Shown: positions 25,016 to 34,474 of the stretch, piece by piece
How the letters are laid out: each line of letters opens with the position of its first letter
How positions within the stretch are numbered: the stretch's first letter is position 1
Assembly (NCBI RefSeq): GCF_943169635.2
Contig: NZ_OW968186.1
Coordinates: 620,001 to 684,000, forward strand
Reading direction: 5' to 3'
Origin: Fenollaria sporofastidiosus
GTDB lineage: Bacteria; Bacillota; Clostridia; Tissierellales; Peptoniphilaceae
DNA: 64,000 nucleotides
Program-made: the position numbers and the translations under genes
Notes under the pieces: generated by a model
Database searches by the model: none
What the model saw: the letters and a program-made list of their open reading frames with translations, nothing else
Told to the model about the DNA's origin: nothing

Positions 25016-25309
25016 ATGTCAAAGCGTGTCAAAGTTTTAATCGCAATACTATGCATCATCTTAGCCCTAATGTCGCTACTAAGCTTTTTCGTTGCGTCCA
25101 TGAGCGCCTTCCACATATGTAGACGCAGCTCCTGCCCTATATGCCGCTTTATGGATATGGTATCAGACATGCAAAAGTCACTAAACCTTAGAAGCAAGGC
25201 AGTGCTACTAATATTATTAGTCTTGGTATATATAAAGAGCCTTACAAGTATAACGAGAGTCTCTTCATCAAAGACGCCCGTCGAGCTTATGGTAAGGATG
25301 AACGATTAG
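25016..25309 (+). CDS. Small membrane protein with CPIC motif
   Basis: 97 residues from ATG 25016 after AAAGGAGG. One hydrophobic segment at about 7-30, then HICRRSSCPICRFMD with three cysteines and a histidine, then a second hydrophobic segment (about 60-75). I do not recognise the family. The Cys/His cluster on a membrane protein beside a zinc uptake operon could bind metal. It lies 94 bases before the zinc-binding lipoprotein gene and may be co-transcribed; the function remains unknown. Confidence 0.65.
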   Translation: MSKRVKVLIAILCIILALMSLLSFFVASMSAFHICRRSSCPICRFMDMVSDMQKSLNLRSKAVLLILLVLVYIKSLTSITRVSSSKTPVELMVRMND

Positions 25310-25402
25310 AAGATTTATAATAAGAAAATAAGAGAGTAAATAGTAGAATATACAAAATATACAAAATACAAAAAATATAATTAATATATAAAGGAGAATA
25401 AA

Positions 25403-26509
25403 ATGAGTAAAAAAATAAATATCTTTTTAGCGTGCTTACTAGCTTTAGTTTTGCTATCAGCTTGTAATTCAAACAAGGCACCCGAAAAGACAGAGGCACC
25501 TCAAGCTGAGTCAATCCCAGCAAGTGAAGCAGACAGTATACAAAAGGACGGCGCTATCAAGGTCGTTACAAACATCTTCCCAGCATATGATTGGGTAAAG
25601 AACATCGCAGAAGGTACTGACGTAGAGGTAGTAAACCTTACTGACAAGGGTGTGAGCCTTCACAACTACGAACCATCAGCTTCTGACATCGAAGAGATTG
25701 CTAATTCAAACCTTTTCTTATATGTTGGCGGCGAATCTGATGAGTGGGCTCCAGATGCAGCTAAACAAGCAAAAAATGCAAAAGTTCTTAACATGCTTGA
25801 AATCTTAGGAGACAGTGTTAAGGAAGAGGAAGTTAAAGAAGGTATGGAACACGACCACGACCATGAACATGAAGATGCTGATCACGATCACGACCACGAC
25901 CATGACCACGATCATGAACATGAAGATGCTGATCACGACCACGACCACGACCATGACCACGATCATGAACATGAAGAAGTAGAATATGATGAACACGTAT
26001 GGCTATCATTAAAGAATGCAAAGACTATATCTAGAGCGATAGCTGATGCACTAGCTGAAATTGATCCAAAGAACGCAGACAAGTTTGATAAAAACTACGA
26101 AGTATACGCAGCAAAGCTTGATGCACTTGAAGCAGATTTTGAAGAAGCAAGAAAGACTGCAAAGGTTGACACTATCTTAGTTGCGGATCGCTTCCCGTTC
26201 CGCTACTTAGTAAATGACCTTGACCTTGACTACTACGCTGCCTTCGTTGGCTGCTCAGCAGAATCAGAAGCAAGCTTTGAAACTATCAGCTTCTTAGCAC
26301 AAAAACTTGACGAGCTTGGCTTAAAGCACATCATCAAGCTAATGGGCTCAGACGGCAAGATAGCTGACACTGTAAAGAACTCTTCAAAGGCTAAAGATCA
26401 AGACATACTTGAGATGACATCTATGGAAAATGTAGGCTCAAAGGACGGCAAGAGCTACCTTGAATACATGCAAATGAACTTAGATGCTTTGAAGAAGGCA
26501 CTAAATTAA
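25403..26509 (+). CDS. znuA: Zinc ABC transporter substrate-binding lipoprotein
   Basis: 368 residues, ATG 25403 after AAGGAG. Lipoprotein signal: hydrophobic stretch ending LLSAC with Cys21. Cluster A-I metal-binding fold: VVTNIFPAYDWVKNIA, a His in VSLHNYEPSASD, then a long His/Asp/Glu-rich loop (about 148-195), EHVWLSLKNA, and a late VADRFPFRYLVND segment. The His-rich loop is the hallmark of zinc-binding ZnuA/AdcA proteins. It captures zinc outside the cell and passes it to ZnuB/ZnuC encoded immediately downstream (stop overlaps the next start). The His-rich loop is encoded by a 51-bp tandem repeat. Confidence 0.88.
   Translation: MSKKINIFLACLLALVLLSACNSNKAPEKTEAPQAESIPASEADSIQKDGAIKVVTNIFPAYDWVKNIAEGTDVEVVNLTDKGVSLHNYEPSASDIEEIANSNLFLYVGGESDEWAPDAAKQAKNAKVLNMLEILGDSVKEEEVKEGMEHDHDHEHEDADHDHDHDHDHDHEHEDADHDHDHDHDHDHEHEEVEYDEHVWLSLKNAKTISRAIADALAEIDPKNADKFDKNYEVYAAKLDALEADFEEARKTAKVDTILVADRFPFRYLVNDLDLDYYAAFVGCSAESEASFETISFLAQKLDELGLKHIIKLMGSDGKIADTVKNSSKAKDQDILEMTSMENVGSKDGKSYLEYMQMNLDALKKALN
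25862..25975 (+). repeat. 51-bp tandem repeat coding the His-rich loop
   Basis: Units start at 25862 and 25913, with a partial third at 25964, each beginning CATGAACATGAAGA. Each unit adds 17 residues of alternating His/Asp/Glu. In-frame unit length means copy number can change without breaking the gene. Confidence 0.85.
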
Positions 26510-27168
26510 TGAAATTAACACTTAAGAACTTAGGATTTGGCTACAATGGTCAAGTCCTAAGTGACTTTATAAACCTAGAAGTAGATGACAAGGACTACAT
26601 CGTCATCATGGGCGACAACGGTTCAGGTAAGTCCACACTTGTGAAGACCATCTTGGGTTTAAACAAGAAGATCTCAGGAGATATAATACTGGAAGGCATC
26701 ACAAAGGACGAGATTGCCTACCTACCGCAGCTTATCTCCATAGCAGAGGACTTTCCAACTACAATCTTCGAGCTAGTCTTATCAGGCTTTAAGATTAAGA
26801 AGAGGTTCTTCTACACTAAAGAAGAAAAGAAGAGAGCCCTTGACTCTTTAGAGAAGTTCGGCATCTTAGATTTAAAAGACAGGCGCTTTTCATCACTATC
26901 AGGTGGACAAAGGCAGAGAGTTTTGCTTGCAAGAAGCTTCGTAGAAGACAAGAAGCTCCTTATACTAGATGAGCCGCTTGCAGGTCTAGATCCAGATGCG
27001 CAAGAGAGCTTGTACACAATGCTTAATGAGCTTAACAAGAGCGCAGCCATCATCATGGTGTCGCACGACATAGGCAGAGCAAGAGGCTTTGCCAAGAAGG
27101 TCATCAAGCTTGAAAACCATCATATAAAAGTGGAGAAAGGAGATGCTACACATGGACTTAGTGAATAA
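26509..27168 (+). CDS. znuC: Zinc ABC transporter ATPase
   Basis: 219 residues, one ABC domain: Walker A GDNGSGKST (about 37-45), signature LSGGQRQRV (about 128), Walker B LLILDEPLAGLD, and the switch His in VSHD. The start ATG shares one base with the preceding stop (TAATGA), so it is translationally coupled to the lipoprotein. Powers zinc uptake with the permease that follows. Confidence 0.88.
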   Translation: MKLTLKNLGFGYNGQVLSDFINLEVDDKDYIVIMGDNGSGKSTLVKTILGLNKKISGDIILEGITKDEIAYLPQLISIAEDFPTTIFELVLSGFKIKKRFFYTKEEKKRALDSLEKFGILDLKDRRFSSLSGGQRQRVLLARSFVEDKKLLILDEPLAGLDPDAQESLYTMLNELNKSAAIIMVSHDIGRARGFAKKVIKLENHHIKVEKGDATHGLSE

Positions 27169-27994
27169 ATTCATCTTCTACCTAGGCTACCCCTTCGTGC
27201 GCTACGCACTAGTATGCGCCTCACTCATAGCACTTGCATCAGCCTTCTTAGGCGTGATACTCGTTTTGAAGCGCTACTCTTACATCGCAAACTCACTTTC
27301 AAACGTAGCCTTCGCATCCCTATCGATAGCGACAGCCATCGGCTTCACACAAAAGCTTGCTTTAGCACTACCACTAACCATATTCTTCGCACTAATACTA
27401 CTTCAAGGCAACAATTCCAAGAAAATTATCTCTGACGCAGCCATCGCCATGGTCTCAGTATCGGCACTGGCAACAGGCTACCTTGTTATGAACGTCTTTA
27501 GAGTCGGCCCCAACGTCTCAGTCGACGTGTGCACAACACTTTTTGGCTCAACATCCATACTAACACTTACAAAGTTTGACGTCATCACATCCATCGCCTT
27601 GTCAATACTCGTGATACTTTTCTTCATCTACTACTACAAAGAAATCTACATCACAGTCTTCGACGAGGACCTTGCGAGTGCGTCAGGCATCAAAGTTGAA
27701 AGGCTAAACACAGTCTTGTCTATGGTAGTCGCAGTTGTGATCACACTTGCAATCAGACTTGTGGGTTCGCTTTTAGTCGCAGCACTCATAGTCTTTCCAG
27801 CAGTTTCGGCGATGAAAGTCTTTCACTCATTTAGAAAGATCGCCATCGGATCGGCAGTTATATCGCTCATCTCGGCACTAGGCGGCGCAGTCTTTGCGAT
27901 ACTTGCCTCGACACCAGTCGGCTCGACCATAGTCGTGATGAATCTCGTAATATTTTTAATCATGTCAGTAATTGGAGGTATGAAACGTGGATAA
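27152..27994 (+). CDS. znuB: Zinc ABC transporter permease
   Basis: 280 residues from ATG 27152, chosen because AAAGGAG (27136-27142) is nine bases before it, while ATG 27143 directly touches that site. About eight hydrophobic segments with family features such as LGVILVLKRYSYIANSLSNV near the start and RLVGSLLVAALIVFPA near residue 205. It overlaps the ATPase gene by 17 bases. Forms the membrane channel of the zinc importer. Confidence 0.88.
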   Translation: MDLVNKFIFYLGYPFVRYALVCASLIALASAFLGVILVLKRYSYIANSLSNVAFASLSIATAIGFTQKLALALPLTIFFALILLQGNNSKKIISDAAIAMVSVSALATGYLVMNVFRVGPNVSVDVCTTLFGSTSILTLTKFDVITSIALSILVILFFIYYYKEIYITVFDEDLASASGIKVERLNTVLSMVVAVVITLAIRLVGSLLVAALIVFPAVSAMKVFHSFRKIAIGSAVISLISALGGAVFAILASTPVGSTIVVMNLVIFLIMSVIGGMKRG

Positions 27995-28610
27995 AACAAG
28001 AAAGAGAATTTTGACCATAGTCGGAATCTTGATTTTAGTCTTGATGCTGTTCTCCTTTACGAGCAAAAAAGTAATTTATCGCTACATGCCAAACAGCGTT
28101 GCTAACCAAACCATCAAGAAGATGAAAGAGGCTTCCAAAGGGATGACGACTGATGAGAAGAAAGTAGAGCTGGATGAGAATGAGATGGCTAAGGAAGAAG
28201 CAGTGGATAATGATGAGAGCAAAGCAAAGGACGAAGATGCTTCTAGCGAAGAGGGCGAAGAAAGAGGGTACGATTACGACCTAACAGGCAACGACGCAGA
28301 CATGAACTACGTCATAGTCGCAATGATCGCTGAAGATCCAAAGAGCTTCGAAGGCATCAAGATCAAACTTAGAGGACTTGCCATAGACCTTGAGACAACA
28401 GACACATCCGGCATGGATCACTACGTCGTTATCAACGATAGACAGGCGTGCTGCCAACAAGGTCTGCAATATATATTGAAAGACAAAAATCAAAAATACC
28501 CTAAAGAGCAAGAGATGATTACAGTGGAAGGGGAACTAACAGTGTTTAATAGCGAAGAGATTCCGTTTCCATTGGCTGTGATTAAAAACGCTCGCCTTAT
28601 TTCACGCTAA
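27987..28610 (+). CDS. Membrane-anchored protein with C-terminal CC motif domain
   Basis: 207 residues, ATG 27987 overlapping the permease stop by 8 bases, so part of the zinc operon. One membrane anchor (about 8-26), a Lys/Glu/Asp-rich low-complexity linker (about 45-95), then an OB-like domain with GIKIKLRGLAID, YVVINDRQACCQQGL and MITVEGELTVF. The CC motif and strand order resemble the C-terminal domain of the TIGR03943/DUF1980 family, which is found with metal-related permeases. The link is by pattern only. Possible periplasm-side metal-binding or chaperone role. Repeat R1 copy b starts inside its stop codon. Confidence 0.6.
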   Translation: MDKTRKRILTIVGILILVLMLFSFTSKKVIYRYMPNSVANQTIKKMKEASKGMTTDEKKVELDENEMAKEEAVDNDESKAKDEDASSEEGEERGYDYDLTGNDADMNYVIVAMIAEDPKSFEGIKIKLRGLAIDLETTDTSGMDHYVVINDRQACCQQGLQYILKDKNQKYPKEQEMITVEGELTVFNSEEIPFPLAVIKNARLISR

Positions 28611-28726
28611 AACAAGCCCTTTGACTAGTTTCGAATTCTTTTGTCGCTGCGACGTATCTTCATACGACTCGCTCCAAAAAATTCTGCACAACGTCAAATC
28701 ATCTTGTTTTCTCTGCGAACTAAGTG
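28609..28726 (+). repeat. R1 structured repeat, copy b (3' of zinc operon)
   Basis: AAAACAAG (28609-28616) pairs with CTTGTTTT (28703-28710). TTTGAC (28620-28625) pairs with GTCAAA (28693-28698). The apical CGTAT/ATACG pair is as in copy a. The outer stem begins within the TAA stop codon of the upstream gene. Confidence 0.75.
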
Positions 28727-28782
28727 TATTGATGAATATAAAAAATCTTTGTAAATATAAAGTTTAATATAATAATAAATAA

Positions 28783-28806
28783 TGGCGAGATCACTCTCGC
28801 CATTTT
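28783..28806 (+). repeat. 24-bp hairpin direct repeat, left copy
   Basis: GGCGAGA-TCAC-TCTCGCC stem followed by Ts; an intrinsic terminator that is repeated exactly at 35867-35890 on the far side of the TetR/ABC/ECF block. Confidence 0.85.
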
Positions 28807-28848
28807 TAATTAACTTAAGCAAATTTTTAATTAGTAGCAATAAAGTAC

Positions 28849-28877
28849 TTGACAAAATAGTTAGCAAATGATAACAT
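28849..28877 (+). promoter_or_regulatory. Promoter with operator-like site, TetR/ABC/ECF island
   Basis: TTGACA (28849-28854), 17-base spacer, TAACAT (28872-28877). GTTAGCAAATGATAAC (28860-28875) in the spacer/-10 matches the TTAG-N6-CTAA site type with one mismatch. ACGAGTGTCGGT after the -10 resembles the TetR palindrome at 13768. Confidence 0.6.
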
Positions 28878-28917
28878 ATATAAAAAGAACGAGTGTCGGT
28901 CAATTGGTGGTGAAAAA

Positions 28918-29532
28918 TTGTCAAATAGAATTACAAAGAATCCTGATGAAAGAAGAAAAGAGCTTATAACTATTGCTTCTAAGCTTTTTGAAAAGTATGG
29001 GTATGAGAAAGTTTCTGTTAGAGATATTCTCGCAGAAGTTAATGGAGCGCCAGGAATGTTTTATTACTATTTTAAATCGAAAGAAGATATTTTCTTGGCT
29101 TGTATGGAAACGTATTTTGAAGAAAAACTAAAAAATAAGTTGGATATACTTCAAAATAAGGAAATGGATTACGAAGAAAGAATAAAAATTTTAAGAGAAC
29201 TCATAGTAAAAGATATCAGTCAATTTACAACAAGATATAATTTTTCAAAAGAGAATTCAATTACTGATAACTCTTACAGGCTATGGGAATTGATTCATTA
29301 CATTGGAAAATTTATAGATGTCTATTCAGAGTTTATAATTGAAGGAATTGAAAATAAAAAAATAGAAAATAATATGGGAATAAATAGAGAAAATGTGAGA
29401 AGTTTTGCAGCTTTTATTTTATACGGAGCTGTTGGAACAATATATAACGACTATATTATTAATGGAGAAAACAAAACAAATTCAAGTGAAGCCTTTGGAA
29501 TAATAAGCGAACTATTTCAAAGATCTCATTAG
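28918..29532 (+). CDS. TetR/AcrR family regulator
   Basis: 204 residues, TTG start at 28918 with GGTGGTG upstream. N-terminal HTH: ITIASKLFEKYGYEKVSVRD and GAPGMFYYYFKSKEDIF, standard for TetR. The ligand-binding C-terminal half is not assignable. A terminator separates it from the ABC/ECF operon. CGAAC-TC-GTTCG at 29605-29616, just before that operon, is a candidate operator. Confidence 0.85.
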   Translation: MSNRITKNPDERRKELITIASKLFEKYGYEKVSVRDILAEVNGAPGMFYYYFKSKEDIFLACMETYFEEKLKNKLDILQNKEMDYEERIKILRELIVKDISQFTTRYNFSKENSITDNSYRLWELIHYIGKFIDVYSEFIIEGIENKKIENNMGINRENVRSFAAFILYGAVGTIYNDYIINGENKTNSSEAFGIISELFQRSH

Positions 29533-29554
29533 AGAAAAATAAAATATAAGTATT

Positions 29555-29589
29555 ATACAAGGGAAACATCAATGGTGTTTTCCTTGTAT
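29555..29589 (+). terminator. Terminator after TetR gene
   Basis: ATACAAGG-g-AAAC pairs with GTTT-t-CCTTGTAT around a short loop. The trailing T run is weak, so read-through into the ABC genes is possible; the following 50 bases contain the CGAAC-TC-GTTCG palindrome and the AAGGAGG site. Confidence 0.5.
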
Positions 29590-29639
29590 TAGTTTTAAGG
29601 CAAATGAACGAACTCGTTCGGTAAGGAGGCAAGTTTTAG

Positions 29640-31409
29640 ATGAAAAAGAAGAAATCAATCAAAGATATTATTTCCTACAGTGAAATAAAAAAAGGACAAC
29701 TTGTAGGAGGAATATTATTTGTTAGTCTTGGGATGCTATTAAGTATTTGTCCAATTTTGGTGATATACAAAGTCATAAAATCTCTATTTTTATATGGGAA
29801 ATTAGAACAAAGTACAATGCAGTTTTGTATCTATGGACTTGCAGCAGTGGTATTGGCATATTGCTTGACTTACATAGGTAGTATTTTATGTCATAAGTTT
29901 TCATATGTTTTAATAGCTAACTTAAAAAAGAAGATATTATTTCATATTGGGAATCTTCCTTTAGGATTTTTTACCGGAGACAACAAGTCAAAAATAAGGC
30001 AAGTATTGGGATCGGATATGAATCAAATTGAGGGATATTTTTCTCATCAATTACCAAATTTAATTTCAACTTTAGTACTAATTTTAGCAATGATAATTGT
30101 TATGTTGAAGATAAATTTAATATTAGGTCTTACGACTTTGTTAATTATATTTGTTGGTTTAGGAATTCAGATTGCAATCATGGCAAAGATTATAAAGTCG
30201 GGTGGACTTGAGAAGAACTTTGCGATTTTAGATCAAATTAATTCAGCAACTACTGAATACGTTAAAGGTATGCCGGAAGTGAAAATATTTGGAACGGGAA
30301 TAAAATCATTTAAAACTTTTTCAAAGTCAGTAGGAGAATATAGAGACTTTACAAGTTCGATGACATCAATGATAAGACCGGGATTTGTTTCATTTAGAAT
30401 GTTTATTTTATCTGTTGCTACATTCATAGTTCCAGTAGGAATACTTTTAATGTCACGAAATAATAACTTGGATTTCACTACAGTCTTTATTTTCTATTTG
30501 ATTCTTGCACCTGCCATTAGCGTACCTGCATTAAAACTTAGAGATTTTGCAGAAGGAATGAATTTACTAAATGAAGTTGTTTTGAGAATCTACGAAATTA
30601 TAGATCAAAAAGAATTGACAATTGAAAATAGCAAGGAAGAGATAAAAGGTCATGATCTTGAATTTAATAATGTAAGCTTTTCTTATGGAAATGAAGAGGT
30701 TTTAAAGAATATAAGCTTCTGTGCTAAACAAGGAGAAGTTACAGCATTGGTTGGCTATTCGGGAGCAGGCAAATCTACCATTGGAACGCTAATACCCAGA
30801 TTTTACGATCCTTCAGAAGGCTCTATTAAAATTGGTGGAGTTAATATAAAAAATATTCCGATGAACGCCTTAATGGAGAGGATAGCATTCGTTTTTCAAG
30901 ACAGTGATCTTATCACAGATACAGTCTTCAATAATGTTGCTATGGCAAAGACAGGTTCTACAAAAGAGGATGTCATAAAAGCATGTAAAAAAGCAAGATG
31001 TCATGATTTCATTGAAAAACTTCCTGATGGGTATGATACTGTTTTGGGTAAAGGAACTTATTTATCTGGCGGAGAGAAACAACGTATTGCAGTAGCAAGA
31101 GCAATTTTAAAGGATGCACCTATATTAGTATTAGACGAGGCAACAAGTTTTGCTGATTCTGAAAATGAATATCTTATGCAGGAAGCTTTGTCTGAATTGG
31201 TTAAAGATAAGACAGTCATCATGATTGCTCACAGGTTAAATACCATAGAATATGCAAATCAAATTTTAGTAATATCTGATGGAAAAATTGCAGAAAGAGG
31301 TAAGCATGAAGATTTAATCCTTGCAGATGGAATATATAAGCGACTCTTTGATATTTATAAGAAGACAAATATTTGGCAAATGGATATAGAAGGGAGTGAG
31401 AATGAATGA
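29640..31409 (+). CDS. ABC transporter, membrane+ATPase, subunit 1 of pair
   Basis: 589 residues: six-segment membrane domain (about 20-320) fused to an ABC domain with Walker A GYSGAGKST (about 376), signature LSGGEKQRI and Walker B LVLDEATSFAD. It overlaps the next ABC gene by 4 bases (ATGA), indicating a heterodimer. Pairs of this kind next to MptD-type ECF components and a TetR regulator resemble YbtPQ/IrtAB-like systems, which import ferric siderophores despite an exporter fold. That role is inferred from neighbourhood only; an export role is equally compatible with the sequence. Confidence 0.78.
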   Translation: MKKKKSIKDIISYSEIKKGQLVGGILFVSLGMLLSICPILVIYKVIKSLFLYGKLEQSTMQFCIYGLAAVVLAYCLTYIGSILCHKFSYVLIANLKKKILFHIGNLPLGFFTGDNKSKIRQVLGSDMNQIEGYFSHQLPNLISTLVLILAMIIVMLKINLILGLTTLLIIFVGLGIQIAIMAKIIKSGGLEKNFAILDQINSATTEYVKGMPEVKIFGTGIKSFKTFSKSVGEYRDFTSSMTSMIRPGFVSFRMFILSVATFIVPVGILLMSRNNNLDFTTVFIFYLILAPAISVPALKLRDFAEGMNLLNEVVLRIYEIIDQKELTIENSKEEIKGHDLEFNNVSFSYGNEEVLKNISFCAKQGEVTALVGYSGAGKSTIGTLIPRFYDPSEGSIKIGGVNIKNIPMNALMERIAFVFQDSDLITDTVFNNVAMAKTGSTKEDVIKACKKARCHDFIEKLPDGYDTVLGKGTYLSGGEKQRIAVARAILKDAPILVLDEATSFADSENEYLMQEALSELVKDKTVIMIAHRLNTIEYANQILVISDGKIAERGKHEDLILADGIYKRLFDIYKKTNIWQMDIEGSENE

Positions 31410-33130
31410 TAAGAAATATTACATTAGGAAAGATGAATAATATAAGAAAATCAATTATTTTAAATGTTTTGGCATCTATTTCCAACCTTATACCATTTAT
31501 TGCTTTGGCGAAAGTTGTAGAAACACTATTTTTAAATAGAGGAGCAGATAATATAGATACGAGACTTTTATGGAAGTATTTTGGGATAATGGCAGTATTT
31601 TTCTTAATAACATTCTTATTGGAAAATTTAGCCACAAAATATACCTATGAACTTGGATACAAGACAAGTGCAGATGGAAGAATAGAGCTTGCAGACCACA
31701 TAAGAAAACTGCCAATAGGTTATATTTCAGGGAAAAGTTCAGCAGAGATCTTAGATACATTAATGAATGATTTTTTCAAAGTTGAAACGGCAGTAACTCA
31801 TCAATTACCTCAATTTTTCAGTGGTATATGTGTAGCGGTTCTTTGCTCAATATTATTTTTGATGATTAATGTAAAAATGGGAATAGCAACTCTTATAGGA
31901 CTACCTATTTCTGTTCTACTTCTCACGCTCATGCAAAACTTTCAGAAACAAATTTATTTAAAAACAAAGAAAATGAGGATAAAAGAGGAAGAAGATATAA
32001 ACGAATATTTGGATGCTATTAAGACTCTAAAAGCTTATAACAGCTTAGATGATACATTAACAAAGCTTGAAGAAGATATAGATAACTCAAGAAATGCAAA
32101 TATTAAGAGTGAGAAAGGAGTTGGTTCATTAACTACTATAGCAAGTATGATTTTAAGAATAGGACTTCCTTTGATGAGTTTAGCGGGTTCCTATTTGTTT
32201 ATAAATGGATCTTTGGAAATTGATACATTTTTAATGTTCTTATTTGTAGGCACAAGGATTTTTGATCCATTAGAGCTTGCACTTGTAAATTATACAGGTT
32301 TACAAATGGCATCAGTTTCAGGAGAGAGAATCATTAACTTACTTAACGCTAAACCTATGTCAGGAAATTCCGATGTAAACGAAAGCAACAAAATTGAAAT
32401 CTGTGATGTTTCATTTTCTTATAAGGAATCTAAGGTTATCGATAATGTTTCATTAGACATTAATGAAAATGAATTAACCGCCTTTGTTGGTTACTCTGGC
32501 TCTGGAAAATCTACACTAATTAAATTAATTTCCAGATTTTATGATCCTAATGAAGGGACAATTAAAATTGGTGGAGTAGATTTGCTAACAGCCGACCCTG
32601 ATAAATTAATGGATAAATTTTCTGTTGTTTTTCAAGATGTATATCTTTTTAAAGACACAATTTATAACAATATAAAATTTGGAAATGAAGATGCAAGTAA
32701 AGATGAAATCATGAATGCTGCAAAAATGGCAGGAGCTTATGACTTTATAGTCAAAAAAGATGATGGATTTGGCACTATGATTGGACAAGGAGGAGCGACT
32801 CTGTCTGGAGGCGAGAAACAAAGAATATCAATAGCGAGAGCAATATTAAAAAATGCACCAATAATACTACTTGATGAAGCAACATCTTCACTTGATCCTG
32901 AAAATGAACTTATTATACAAGAAGCCATATCAAATTTAATTAAAAATAAAACAGTTGTGGTTGTAGCTCATAAACTAAGGAGCGTAATGGGAGCTGATAA
33001 AATTGTTGTTTTAAACAAAGGAAATGTAGAGGAAGTTGGGAAGCATGAAGAACTTATTAAAAATGAAGGACTATATAAAGACTTATGGAATTATCAAGAA
33101 AAGTCTAAAGAATGGAAGATTGTACAGTAA
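31406..33130 (+). CDS. ABC transporter, membrane+ATPase, subunit 2 of pair
   Basis: 574 residues, same layout as its partner: membrane domain (about 15-300), Walker A GYSGSGKST (about 367), signature LSGGEKQRI, Walker B ILLDEATSSLD and switch His in VAHK. Both nucleotide sites of the pair look catalytically competent. Start ATG 31406 overlaps the partner's stop. Followed after 25 bases by the ECF S component, so all are probably one transcript. Confidence 0.78.
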   Translation: MIRNITLGKMNNIRKSIILNVLASISNLIPFIALAKVVETLFLNRGADNIDTRLLWKYFGIMAVFFLITFLLENLATKYTYELGYKTSADGRIELADHIRKLPIGYISGKSSAEILDTLMNDFFKVETAVTHQLPQFFSGICVAVLCSILFLMINVKMGIATLIGLPISVLLLTLMQNFQKQIYLKTKKMRIKEEEDINEYLDAIKTLKAYNSLDDTLTKLEEDIDNSRNANIKSEKGVGSLTTIASMILRIGLPLMSLAGSYLFINGSLEIDTFLMFLFVGTRIFDPLELALVNYTGLQMASVSGERIINLLNAKPMSGNSDVNESNKIEICDVSFSYKESKVIDNVSLDINENELTAFVGYSGSGKSTLIKLISRFYDPNEGTIKIGGVDLLTADPDKLMDKFSVVFQDVYLFKDTIYNNIKFGNEDASKDEIMNAAKMAGAYDFIVKKDDGFGTMIGQGGATLSGGEKQRISIARAILKNAPIILLDEATSSLDPENELIIQEAISNLIKNKTVVVVAHKLRSVMGADKIVVLNKGNVEEVGKHEELIKNEGLYKDLWNYQEKSKEWKIVQ

Positions 33131-33155
33131 CAATCAATTTTAAAGGAGGAAACTT

Positions 33156-33746
33156 ATGAAAACACAAAAGAAATCATCAAAAAACGCAGTTACAGCCGGT
33201 GTTTTAATTGCACTTTACTTTGTAACATATGCAGTAATTGGGGCAATATCTATGCCAGTCCCTGTTTTATTTTTACTAATGCCTATGCTTGTAGCACTAC
33301 TTGCTGCACCAACCTATCATATGATTCTTGCAAAAACAAAGTCAGCTACTGCTATTGTAATCGCAGCTATCTTACCAAGTATTTTATTAGTTGCAACTGG
33401 GCATATTCCAATTGCACCATTAGTGGCAGTGCCTGCCGGAATAATTGCCATGTTCATAGCAAAAGGTGGGAATTATACAGACTTTAAGAAAAATACAATT
33501 AGTCATATGTTTTTTTCTCTAAACTTATTTGGAGGATTCTTACCAATTTGGGTTATGAGAGAAGCATTTTTTGAAAGTGTAATAAAAGGTGGCTTAGATC
33601 AAAGCTTTTGTAACACAGTAAGGGCATGGACACCAATATGGATGTTACCAGTTATGATTATAGGAACATTTATATTCTCTTTGATTGGTTCTTATTTTAC
33701 AAAGAAAATACTAAATAAAAAGTTGGAATCCGCAGGAGTTTTATAA
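33156..33746 (+). CDS. MptD/Trep_Strep-type ECF transporter S component
   Basis: 196 residues, ATG 33156 after AAAGGAGG, with five or six hydrophobic segments. Corresponding sequence order to the protein at 14427: similar length, an AKGGNYTDFKK loop matching its KSGEYTNVNKA, and a PIWMLPVMIIGTF end. Substrate unknown. First of the second ECF set; the last base of its stop is the first base of the T-component ATG. Confidence 0.75.
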   Translation: MKTQKKSSKNAVTAGVLIALYFVTYAVIGAISMPVPVLFLLMPMLVALLAAPTYHMILAKTKSATAIVIAAILPSILLVATGHIPIAPLVAVPAGIIAMFIAKGGNYTDFKKNTISHMFFSLNLFGGFLPIWVMREAFFESVIKGGLDQSFCNTVRAWTPIWMLPVMIIGTFIFSLIGSYFTKKILNKKLESAGVL

Positions 33747-34474
33747 TGGAAAATTCAAAGTTTGTTCTGGGGTCAAAATATGACCTCAGAACAAAACTTA
33801 TCTTGCTTATAGGTGCAAATATTTTAATTTTTTTAGGGTTTGATTGGATCTATCAAAGCCTTATTACATTATTTTTCCTTGTCATTATTATTAGCGATGG
33901 TTATAAAAAATCCGCTATAAGGTATATTTTATTTTTTGTAATAAGTGTAGTATTGGAAAAATCTTTAGCCTATTTTAGTATGAATTTTCTTTTGAATTTA
34001 ATTTTATTTATCTTGGCAATTGGAAGAAAATTTCTGCCATGTATTATCGTGGGTAAATGGATTTTAAATTCAACATCTGTTTCCAGTGCAGTGGCAACTT
34101 TACAAAAATTAAAACTTTCAAAAGACTCGCTCATAATGATTTCTGTAATATTTAGATGTTTGCCTACTATTAAAGACGAATGGAGTCATATAAATATGGC
34201 GATGAAAACTCGAGGAATTAATTTTAACTTAATCAATTTAACAAGAAGACCAACATTAATTATGGAATATTTTTTTGTGCCATTGTTCGTAAGTGTGATA
34301 GAACTTGGGGATGAGCTCTCTCAATCAGCCATTATAAGGGGACTCGATGCTCCTGTTAACAAAACAAGTAGACACCTAATTAAGTTTAGAAAAAATGATA
34401 TTGGTGTTCTAATTCTTATGATTTTAATTTTATCAATAGTAATATTTATGAAAGTATCAGGGTGGGACTTATGA
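33746..34474 (+). CDS. ECF transporter T component (CbiQ/EcfT-like)
   Basis: 242 residues, several membrane segments, starting KYDLRTKLILLIGANILIF and with a coupling region HINMAMKTRGINF (about 149-161) as in EcfT proteins. It overlaps both neighbours, by one base with the S gene and by four bases (ATGA) with the ATPase gene. Confidence 0.78.
   Translation: MENSKFVLGSKYDLRTKLILLIGANILIFLGFDWIYQSLITLFFLVIIISDGYKKSAIRYILFFVISVVLEKSLAYFSMNFLLNLILFILAIGRKFLPCIIVGKWILNSTSVSSAVATLQKLKLSKDSLIMISVIFRCLPTIKDEWSHINMAMKTRGINFNLINLTRRPTLIMEYFFVPLFVSVIELGDELSQSAIIRGLDAPVNKTSRHLIKFRKNDIGVLILMILILSIVIFMKVSGWDL

Noticed and set aside
25805..26021. Minus-strand ORFs opposite the His-rich loop
   Set aside because: Low-complexity antisense shadow of the 51-bp repeat.
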